A DNA stretch of 64,000 bases from Anisus vortex (lineage: Eukaryota > Mollusca > Gastropoda > Planorbidae): NCBI GenBank assembly GCA_949126835.1, contig OX421507.1, forward strand, positions 8,150,121 through 8,214,120. The letters are read 5' to 3'. Below the pieces are notes generated by a model. The model was given only the letters and a program-made list of their open reading frames with translations, searched no databases and was not told the origin of the DNA. Made by a program: the position numbers and the translations under genes. The stretch's first letter is position 1. Every line of letters starts with the position of its first letter. Shown here one piece after another: positions 26,103 through 38,100 of the stretch.

Positions 26103-29100
26103 CAACATTCTATTTCTTTTTGCTAGGATCATTTACGATATCTGCTCCAATGTTTTTATCATCTCTTCAATCAGTGTGGGAGATTTGAACCTTTTGTTTA
26201 CCCGTGATGTCTTCAAGCTAATTTATTATTTGACTTCGTCTTATTTTAAGAAGTTTGATTAATGTACCATAGGGAACCTGAGTTCGACATGCCTTACCTT
26301 TTCAATGCATGACTAATTTTTTATTTAACAAGCAGGACTTAAACGTTATGACCCTACATATGCCAGTGATACTGCAACATGCATTAGATCTGATCATGAA
26401 AAAGAACCTGACCCATGAACTAAAAAAAATATAACAAAGTTAAAAGATGTAGGAATTCAGATAATATGTTTAATGTTCATTACAAGAATTCACTCACACC
26501 TAGCGAGTGTAATACAATCTAGACGTAGGCATACTTCATGGAAGAAGTAAAAACTACAAAAAACAACAACACAGCATTAAATTTCAATTTAGTAATAGGC
26601 CTACAACAAATTATTAGCCAATTTTAAAATATTATTTTATTAATATCTAAATATATTCAAACCGTTTTCTTGCCCTCATATGTATGGAAAAATTGACATA
26701 AATTCTTTAATAAATCTTCGCATCAAACTTCGAAATGGAAGGAGGGTTTAATGCTATAAGATAGACTGCGTAACAAGACCGCTCTCCAATCCATCGATAA
26801 GTTAGGCTATTTTTTTTATATTATCGCACTCCTACGCGCGTTATTTCATAGTTTATTAATTGCGCAACCGAGATGGCGTCTGTAAATTTTTAGGATAATG
26901 GTTATTATTATACGTGCAATTATTTTGGCCGATTACAGTTTCTGGCCAGATTTAAACGGCGCGCGCGGTCTTCATTAATTGTCAGGGTTCTCACACAGTC
27001 TGGAAAGTCTGGAAAAGTCTGGAATTTCAAAAAAACAAATCAAGGCCTGGACAACCTTGAATATTGGCATTTTAGCCTGGAAAAATAGCCTGTCAGCCTG
27101 GAAATTTATCTAAATCTATATTTATATCTAAATTTATTATAAAAATGAAGGTCAGACAAAAAACACCAATCCCATTTTTATACGCCATAAATGCCCACTG
27201 ACCGAGCCTTAGATTAATACCTCATTCACGCAATATTTAGGTCACTTAGGGGGAGGAAGCGTGTGGCCATTTTCCAAACAATGTGTCCCAGCAGCCTGGA
27301 ATTTGGCTCTTATAGCCTTGAAATAGTCTGGAAACAGCCTTGAATTTTATTTTATTTTTAAAGTGAGAACCCTGATTGTGTATCGATCCGTTCGGCAGTG
27401 GTTATCGTCAATGTGATCTTCGATACTTTGTTCAGGCATTAATTACCCTGAACTCTCTAGCGTTCAAGTTATACGAGTACAACGATTTGGCCATTTGCCA
27501 AGTTGTACTGCCGCTTTACTTTGAAGAAGTAAAAAAAAATATTGAAGGAAAACAAAATTTGGGGAGGGAAAGGAGGGAGTCGGTCGGGGGCAAAAGAAAC
27601 AAAGCTTCAACGGTAGAGAAGCATAGATTTTTAAATCTGTAAGGCCTACAGACAGTATTCAATTTCAAATTATGCATTTTTTTTTTCTTTTTTTCTTTGT
27701 GTATACCCGAATCAGTGCGTCCGTGGCGGGGCGGAGGCCGGGCTGAACTTTGGCGCCTACTTGAAATGTTAAACTTCATTTATTAATAGGCTAGAGTAGG
27801 TAGATAGTAAGTTAGTGCCCTAATTTGATGAAATCAGTATAATGTTTCTTGAATTAAAATTTGCGCATTTAACAGATCAACTAATAGTTTGTCAGCAATT
27901 GTTTTCTCAATATTATTTTCTTAAATGCCGATTGTGTGCCTATCCAAATTGTTCCCTCTATAATTCGCTTTTAAAAATCCAGCAGAAATTCCCTCCTTTT
28001 TTACTGTTTTTTTTACACAATGAAATTTAGGTTTTATTATTGTTCCTTTTATGGACAGAGTGTTTAAATTTATTGACAAAATTATCAATTGTATATATCC
28101 AACTCAAATGAATGTAACGAACTTTTATTATATCTGTAAAAAAAATAATTAATTTAGCAATTAATTTGCTTTCTTCCAATTTTTTTAATTAAATTCCTTG
28201 TTTTTAGAACTATAATTTTCTTTTTAAATATAATTTTATCGTTTCTTTTTAATTTTCTACTAAACGAACGAAAGGGCAGTAAATGCGTTTCATTTTACAC
28301 TTTGAAGAGTTTTCCCGGTTTTCAAAATTATCTCTCTTGGTTATTATTACTTTTCTTCACTAACAATCCATCGAATTGCTAAAAGTGAAAATATGCTTTA
28401 TTTACCGAACTTAATGCAATCTTCTTTGCCTAATCGAGCTTATAAATAATTGTAAGTGCGATTTATTATTTGAAGGATATTCAAAAATTTAAAAGTTATA
28501 GGTTACTTTATTCTTTTAACATATTTGTAAATAGGCTATAGGTTTAACAAAACATTCCTCCTCCTCTTCCCCATCTCCCAGCGTCTATAATTATGCCTAT
28601 ACCCTTTAGAAAAGAAAGTCTATTAGCATTTACTAATACCGTCAGATAAATTAACATTGACTTCGATCTATAAAGTTTAGAAGATCTTATCTTATATAAT
28701 ACATGCAGACGATCCTTCTATAAAAAAAACATTATTGCGTCCTAATTTAAGGCTTAGCCTATCTGTGGTCTGAGTCTAGTTTTGCTATTTTATTAGTGTT
28801 ATATGATGTTAAGTTACTGTTTTTCCTGGTTTGTTCAGGCAACCCATTCCATGCCCGAATGCCACTCGAGAAGAAAGAGTACTTATATGCATTTTTTTAT
28901 CGCTTAAGGTATAAGGAAAGTGTTTTTGTCCTTATGCTATCTGAGCATTGCAACAGGTTGTTAGGAAACCTGAGTATGAGTTTAATGCCTTGTGTATTAT
29001 TACCACATTACTCTTTGCGTCCTCTGGTGTTTCTAGATTTAACTATTGGTGTTACTCACTCAGTTGTGCATATTAGGCTCTAGTGGCCTAATGAACCTCA

Positions 29101-32100
29101 AGCTCTTTTCTGAATTTGTTCTAATTTGTTAACGTTTTCTTTAGTAGATGGGTGCCATACAGAAGATGCATATTCTAGTAGGCCTAGGTCTAACTAATGT
29201 GAGATAGCATTTTAGTTTTATAATGTTATTATATTTGTAAACGTTTCTTTTTTTTATGAAGCCTAATAAATGCTTTGTTAGATAAAGCAAATACTGATCG
29301 AATAACGTTTAATTTTTCAAAATACAACTCAATCATGAAATCTGTGGTTTTATTAACCAATGCAAATCTATTTCATAGGATCAGGCATATTTCTTTTTTT
29401 TTTTTTGTTGGCTCAAAATATTTGGCGTAAATTTGATTTGTATGATAATTAATGAATTGGCCTATCGCTCCATTTCAAGATATTCCTTAATCCCAAACAA
29501 AATAATAATAAACCAATAAATTAACATAATTTAAAACACTAATATAAAAATGCAAGACTAGACTCAAACAAAAATAAGCTTAGGACGCAATAATCTTCTG
29601 TATAGAAAGAGCATCTGTATAATACTATTATGTTTTTGCTCCGCTAAGAGGATTGCCAATATGGCCCTTGAATGAAACCCATCTTCTCCTGAAATCCTGG
29701 CAATAGTTCCGAAAATTGCCACAGCAAATATAAACAAAATGTGAAAGTGTAGGTGAACTTCGATTTGACTGTTTCTTTTTAGGTTTAGGGTAAATGTATG
29801 GTTAGGGCTAGATTTCTCTTGATTATCTTATTATTACTAGCTACATCTTTACACCATTACATCGATTGAAAAAAAAATTTGTACCAAAAATGTTGCGATA
29901 AAAGATAAAGGGATATCGACGTGATATCGTGGAATTTTAAAAATTGTAATTTGCTGTAAAAAACGTTAAAATGGCCACCGTAAATGTACTAAATTGTTAA
30001 AATACTAATTTTCAACATCAAATAATAAACGCACATTGTAACATCAAATAAAAAAAATAACAACATAGAAGTGGAACTAAAATAATGGCGAATCGTTAAT
30101 AATGCATTGTAATGACCTAATTTAAGTGTTTGAGTGGAAACTCAAAAGGCTGAAATGGAACTTGACTGGAACTGGATTGGATTGCTGATTTTGGCTTTTA
30201 CTACTTTCAGTATAACTTACTTCTATGGAATTTACATCTGGCAGGCAGCAACTAAAGTACTTATTTTTGTTGCACAGTTATCTGTATCTGATTTTGTTGA
30301 TCATTTTCTTAGGATTCAACTCCCCCGTATAACGAACAGTATCTGGTTATATTTAAAACCTGCTAAGCCTAAGCAGAACATAAATAACACTAACAGTAAT
30401 GATAAGAAGCACTTTTTGCCCCCTGGGTCAGGGACCAAGAGTCAATGGAATAAATTTAAAGTTGTGCACAAAGCAACAAGCATCCTTACTAGCGATGATA
30501 ACACTCTCAGTGGTAAAGTAACAGTGTACAGCCACTTATACTCTAGGCAGAAAATCAGCATTGAGCAAAAAGAAAATAGTCCTGACTTAGACACAACTTG
30601 TAATGAACAGTCAACGGCTTTCTCAAAACAGAGACAGGATGAGGATGATATTTTTAAAGATGCTATTTCACATTCTCTTACTAGTGAGAACATCAACAAT
30701 GTTCGTTTTGGTGAACCAGAGTCAGGGCGCATGGGATTAAATACAAAAACTGGACAGTGTCTTCAGGATTCCGAAGAAGGCAGCCAGAAAGAAAACAGTA
30801 ATTTGCAGAATGAAATGCCGGCTGCTTATTTTTTTGAATATTTAGCAGCGATTAATAGTGAAAATGTTGATTTGTGGAAGCTGCAAGGGTGTAAAAAGCA
30901 TCGAGTCCATTTTACAGACAGAGACTCTTTTCATCAGGCAGGTGTTAGCAGTTACAAAGAAGCAGTCAAGTCTTGTAATACAAATTTGAGTAAAAAAGGA
31001 AAAACTAAAATTATTGCAAGAAGTGGTGACATTAAACCCCAGCCACGGGTATCCAAAAGGATAAAGCAGAGATTTGAAAACAGCATAGTCCAGCACTGTA
31101 GAAGGAAATCTAGAAGTCAACAAAGAGATGTTATCAAAGAGATTCATCGCCAGACATCAGATCCATCAGAAACTAAGAAACAGTACAAACTACACTCAAA
31201 GTCAATTATTGTCGATGATTATCACTGTTCTTCTGCTTCAGCAGGGGAGAAATATTCAAACAAAGCCTCATCAGTTTCTGAAACTAGCCTAACAACGTCA
31301 CTGGATACATTTATGGCGAAGTATTTGGCTGATCATTTTATAAATATAAGCACCAAGCCAGAAATGCTGGAAGCCATATTACACGCAATTGATTCAAATT
31401 CACAGCTTAGCACAGACAGCCTCATTGCTTCTTCCGGAGATAGTATAGGCGGAGCCACAGCAATTTCTAGTGTGCTCGAATCAAATGTTGAGTCGATTTC
31501 TCGTGCTCTTGCTGGATTGATGACTTCTGAGGTTGCCCGAAAAAACATAAATTTCACATGCAGTATGTCCTTAAAAACCTCTGAGTCAAACTTAGCATCT
31601 TTAAATGTTGCACAAGGCACACACAGTCAGGCTTCCACTTCTGAATGGACCTTGGAGTTGTCATATACCGTAGAATAGAACCAATGCCTCTTTCTTATTG
31701 CTACACCTAAAAATTAAATAAACAGATCATGAATGTATACAATTAAAATAAAAACCCAGAGTACTGTTTATTGTAAACCTGAATTTGGATGCAAACTATC
31801 TTCTTTTTAACTACTAGAGTCTACGGGTAAGTTAAAGACATGATTTAATCACACACTATGCAATGTCATTGACTTGATAAGTTCTTCTTTCTTATAATGC
31901 TGTGTTAATTATCATCATATATTTTTTTAGTTTTAGTGTCCGATTCAGAGTAACTTTATTTTGTTATAACGTTTGGTAATGATTCATTCACTGTATAGAC
32001 TAGAGGTGGGTAGACATGAGGTCAATGAGAGCTTCCGTCCAGGTTTTTCTTGCTTCAAAGAAAATTGATGAACACACAGATTCAAATTTTATATAATTTT

Positions 32101-35100
32101 ATTAACGAACATGGTTACATATTCTACACATGCCTAAAATATTATGTAAAATTGGCACCTCGTATAAAAATATAATTAAAAAAGAGAAAATGTAAAATTA
32201 TTATTTTAACTCATTCCGTGCCAATCCACCATATATGGTCAATTAGACTCAGCACGTCCGTGCCAATCAACCATATATGGTCAATTTGGTTTTCATAGCT
32301 TATTTTGTTGCTATAGCCTATTAATTTGACTTTTTATATTCTCAAACGAATGGCAACTCTTTATGCTTCCTTTCTGCTTGGTTTACTTTCGGTTTTTAAA
32401 TAATAATGACGATTTTTAATCGATTTCTGTGTAAACGTTTGTAAACAAAGTATAGCCACGCCTACTCGAAATGTTTCTAGGCCTTGGAATGTGTCAAATT
32501 TGCTAGTAAAATAACTTTTATTGCTAATTATTAAATTCAATTTATCAGATAATAACTTTAAATCATTTAAATCTGGTTTTGAAGACATTCGTTTATCTAC
32601 TAATTTAAGATTCCGACATTCGTGGTTAGGCCTAGCCCTATGTAAACTACATAGAAATATACAGGATCGGCGTTTGCCGGCTGATACTAATATTACAAAA
32701 ATGCGTATAACTCAGTAACTATATGGGATAATTTCAAAATTCAAAATGCAATCTGCAATAAATGCAATTATTTTAGTGGTTTTAAGCCGAATAGGATATC
32801 TGCCAAGCATACTATATAAAAATCTGTTAAGATCGATTTTTTTTTGCTACTTTTTTTTTATACTAAAAATTTTATCTCTAAAAATTACTAATAAAGATGT
32901 AACTATTATTCTAATATTGTTTTAACTCCTACTTATTATTATTCCCTGTTTAATTTCCTTTTTATTTAATATGAAATACAGGTATCTTGCTAAACAAATA
33001 CCTTTAGAAATTTATGAATAAATAAGGGCACCCTAAAAAAATTCTGCCGGCCTAAAAATGGCCTGGCACAAATGCGGTAAACCCCCAGGCACGGAATGAG
33101 TTAATATTTGAACAGGCCAGGGGGTGTGCACGCGATGGGAGCCGCATTTTACTCAACGAAGCGCTGCATGCCGCTCTGATCAGAGCCTCATTCGCTCACC
33201 CCTGGTATAGATATTTAAATCCTTTCAAGTACAGATAGTGGCTGAAAGTGGGTATGGTGGGTGAGCGGCAGCCTGTTTGGCTGGAGTGAATGGTGGGTGA
33301 GCGGCAGCCTGTTTGGCTGGAGTGAATGGTGGGTGAGCGGCAGCCTGTTTGGCTGGAGTGAATGGTGGGTGAGCGGCAGCCTGTTTGGCTGGAGTGAATG
33401 GTGGGTGAGCGGCAGCCTGTTTGGCTGGAGTGAATGGTGGGTGAGCGGCAGCCTGTTTGGCTGGAGTGAATGGTGGGTGAGCGGCAGCCTGTTTGGCTGG
33501 AGTGAATGGTGGGTGAGCGGCAGCCTGTTTGGCTGGAGTGAATGGTGGGTGAGCAGCAGCCTGTTTGGCTGGAGTGAATGGTGGGTGAGCAGCAGCCTGT
33601 TTGGCTGGAGTGTATGGTGGGTGAGCAGCAGCCTGTTTGGCTGGAGTGTATGGTGGGTGAGCAGCAGCCTGTTTGGCTGGAGTGTATGGTGGGTGAGCAG
33701 CAGCCTGTTTGGCTGGAGTGTATGGTGGGTGAGCAGCAGCCTGTTTGGCTGGAGTGTATGGTGGGTGAGCAGCAGCCTGTTTGGCTGGAGTGTATAGTGG
33801 GTGAGCAGCAGCCTGTTTGGCTGGAGTGTATGGTGGGTGAGCGGCAGCCTGTTTGGCTAGAGTGAATGGTGGGTGAGCAGCAGCCTGTTTGGCTAGAGTG
33901 AAGGTCCTCAGTTCCGATTCATGTGAAGGCTAGGGATTTGTTTGCTGGTCTGGAGGGTTTTCCCAGAGTCCACCCAGCTCTAATGGCTACCTGACAGTAG
34001 TGGGGGGCAAAGAAAATTTGGCTGGGCATAGTGTAACATACCAATCGTAATAACAAGCACATTTACATTTATGATATGCATGCATTGATTGACTGTCAAG
34101 ATTATAAATATTTATTTTATCTGTGGTTCATTTGCATTTCGCCTACCCTTTTTTTTTTTTTTTTCAATTTTTCTTGCAGAGTCACCGTGCAGCATCAACA
34201 GAGGGGGCTGCCAGCATTATTGTGTGGAGGGCCACAACGACCACTACCGCTGCAGATGCCGTGAAGGCTACAGACTTCAGAGTGATGGGAAATCCTGCGA
34301 AGGTAGATAACTCTTTTTGTGTGCATCTAACTCAGAACGGAACGTTAAGTTTTTCTATTTTGCTAAGCCGCCAATTGAGCATTTTAATTTAAATACGTAC
34401 GTCTAGTTAACTTTAAAAAAATAAAATTCAGTTTATCTTCAGTATATTACAGTTGGAATGGTAGACTTTAAGAAGTGAAATTGTCTTTTGGCTGTTTGTG
34501 AGGATTGTATGGCCGAAACCAATCAAAATCCACTCAGCTTCATTGATTCCCTGTGCCTATTGCTATAACTTTAATAGTTTGGTAAATTTAGGAAAGTACT
34601 TCAAGATTCCCCCATGTGAATATTCACCTCTGACCTAGGTGGCTTAATAGTCCAGAAATCCTCTCACATCTGGTAACCACTAAAATAGGAGTTTGCTATT
34701 CTTCAACTGTCTTGTGGAGCCAGCGTTGGCATGCAGAGCAATTTTCAACGGCACGCAGAAGACCCCCCCAAAAAATGCAAATCAAATTTCTTCCTCAAGA
34801 AATGAGGTGCTAGAGCAGGATGAATTTTAGGCTGTTGGCACGCTGAATGAATTAGAAATCCTAAATTGGCACTTTATTATCAAAAGGTTGCATAACCCTG
34901 CTGTATTTTATATTGGCTTTTCCTCAACTTTCCTGCATGCAGAGTATTATTTGTACCCAAAGGGACTTGCCTTAATGTTTGCGAGAGTCTGAATATTCAT
35001 TTTGTTTAATGTTTTTAGAAGAGAACCCTTGTCTGCTGAACAACGGAGGCTGTGAGCATTTGTGTGCCAATGATCGAGGACGTGCCGTGTGCCAGTGCTA

Positions 35101-38100
35101 TGAAGGGAGATATTTGGCTCCTAATGGGAAGTCTTGTCTAGGTGAGCTAAGCTGTTGAGTTTCAGTGAAATGAAAATAAACAAACAAAATTTCTTATACA
35201 TTTGTACTGTTGTTTTATGTTTAGTAACGTATCCCTGTCAGACCAATAAGATCTAAACAGTGTTCACAAGTTTCCCTGGCCAAGGTATACAAGTTCAGCA
35301 AATTGTGGGACCATCGTTTCTTATTACCCAACTACTGACAACGCTGCGTAGACTCTTGGAAACCTTTTAAAAACCCTGGCGTTGACCAAAATTCACATCC
35401 AGAAATTTCATCACACTAGCCTGTGCCACAAGCGCCATAATTATTTCATTAGTGCCTGCTAATTATTTTGGCCTTTATGTTTAAATTAATGACTTCAACA
35501 TGAAATAATTTAATACATCAACACCATAACAAAAAAAATCACCATATATATAAATATATATAGATAGAGAGCATACAGTTTTATTGTGAAATCAAGTAAG
35601 TGAACCCCATTGGTTATATTATTTGTAAACTTCAAATTATTCCTTGTCGATTTGGTTATTATTTTTTGTCCATTGTGTTATCTCTTTAAACAAAAAAAAA
35701 AGTTGTGTCCCATACAGACTATTTTGGACCATAGGGATTAATAATGAAGCAAAGTTTTCACCAGTTTCTTTGGCCACAGCAGCACACATTGGGATCTTGT
35801 GGCCAGAACAATGCTAAATCTGCCTTTAGGTTGTCATCCTCAAACTGACGATAGGCACTCATCTGACCTGTGGTGGAAACATGGATACCAGTCACAAAGG
35901 AATTAGGAAATCCACAGACTTCTTTTTTTAAAATAACATATGAATAAGGAATGGGTACAGAATGGCTCTGACACAACCAGCATATACCATTGGGAATAGT
36001 GCATTACATTCTATCATGTATTATTTGTTTCTTCTCAATTGTATCATTTTTTGTGTTCTTTGTTGTAATGTAAAGATATCGATGAGTGTGCAGAAAATAA
36101 AGCCCAGTGCCTACAAAACTGTGTGAACACGGATGGATCCTACATCTGTACATGCACCCCCGGGTATCAGCTCGGCGTAGACGGCAAGTCCTGCTACCGT
36201 GAGTAAAAAAACTTTTATTACAGAGGGGTGGAAATGCTATGGCTTTTGGTTTTCCCTATGGTTTATATGTATTAGGACAGCCAGCCTATAATGATTAAAA
36301 AAATAACAATAACAAGCTTTTGTTATTTATAATGCAATAGTAAAGCGTAATGATTTCTCCAGTTCATATCTATGCTTTTATCAAAAGTAACAACATACAA
36401 CCAGCAAACAAGCAATGTATTAGTTGTTATTATATCTTGAGCTCATCATGCTTTTGGCCTTTCTCCCCCATGTATGCAGACTTTGTATAGTGGAAGTTTT
36501 TCAAGCATTCAATTGACAATATGGACATGCTTTGTGCTTTCTTGTTCCTAGCTCTTCAGAAGTATTTCCTCTTCAGACAGCTGTCCATTTTTAAACCCAG
36601 CTTTGTTTTGTTAGTGGCACCTAGAAAAGCCCATAGGCAGGACAGATCTAAAAAAAAAGTTACAAGCACAATTATTTAACTGAGCAAGAATTAGTTTTTG
36701 TTTTGTCTTTTTGTTTTATGAACGCAACTAATTTACTTGTTATAATATAATATGGTCATTGTAGGATTTTCTATTTTCATCTTTGGACACTTGCATAAAA
36801 AGTATTCAGAATTAGGGAATTTTACTTATTAGTGAATATTTTTTTATGAGAAGTTCTTTGGGTTAGATTACATGTTTTAAAATTGCCTTGGGAAGCCTAA
36901 TATTTTTTAAAGCCATTATACTTGGGTCAAGCTGCTAGAATAGCTTTTCCACTTTATGTGTTGTTCCTTATGTTATCACATTTTTTTTTTTGGAAAACAA
37001 TAATGAATGTGTCTGGGAAGGTGGTATGTGTGTTGTCTGTGTTTTGCATAATACAAGTACCAGCCCCTTTGTCCTATTTATAGTAACATTCTTGTTGTTG
37101 TTGGTGGTGACATCTGACTAAAACAAAATGTGATGTCTGCTAACAGGGTTGTCTTTCTTTGCATCCAATAAAAACTATGCATTTTGGGCGGTTGTATTTT
37201 TGTTTGTCTTTTGGTATGTTTCTTGTCTCCTCTCTGCATGAAATTTGCCCCAGAGATTTGCAGTTTAAAAAAGTTTCATATACGCATATTGGATAATCAA
37301 TCATATAACTTTAGTTAATCATATTAGACAATGTTGGTGTATTGAAGCAGCACTGCCAGCCTCCTTGACCACAACATACAAGGAGAATATGTGACTAGCA
37401 CAATGCCCAGCTGCCTGTACTTTTCTCAAAACCTAATGCCAGTTGCCCATGAGAGCTGGGTACATATACACCCGTCAGAGCTGGGTAGACTCAGGGGCAC
37501 AATCCTAACACAGGTGAACTTCCTGGTGTTTTAACCAGAGACTTGCTAGACAATCCAAGCATACCTTTGGCAAATGCAAGCTCAGGTGACAAGCACTCTC
37601 TATAGTATTAGTATTGAATTAATTTTGACTTTACTGTCTCATCAGAAATAAATTTGACCTGTTCCAAATCTTTTCCATACTATAACTTACAAGTAAAAGA
37701 TAATACTATTTCCGCTATCCTCTTAATGTAGCCTTAAAAAAAAAAATGGGAGGGGGGGGGAGGGTTGAGACGCCTGGCTTTTTTCTCCAGGCATTTTAGA
37801 CAATGTTTAGTACACTTAAATATTATCAACTTTAAGACACCATCTTTTGCTCTGTGGTAGAGTCATTGTAATATGACCTTTGCTGTGAGCGGCTAATTGA
37901 AATTTCTGACTTGTTGCATTAAAACTACTTAACTACAAATTAAGCTGTTTTGTTCTCTACTTGTAGCTTTTTTCTTCCATAGAGAAAAATAACATTTTGC
38001 TTTTATTTATATAATTCATATTTTATTTACATTACTAGCATTTTGATAATTAACATTTTGGCTTTTAATTTTTTTAAAGCATTGTATCAATTTAGACATA

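Noticed and set aside
26014..26262. Lys-rich frame
   Set aside because: Translation of a poly-A tract.
30134..30154. GTG start seven codons upstream of the nested ORF's ATG
   Set aside because: Eukaryotic initiation at GTG is rare; the ATG at 30155 has a good context, so the shorter form was chosen.
33261..33865. Repetitive open frames of 178 and 95 codons
   Set aside because: They arise because the 36-bp unit is a multiple of three and lacks stops; no gene features.
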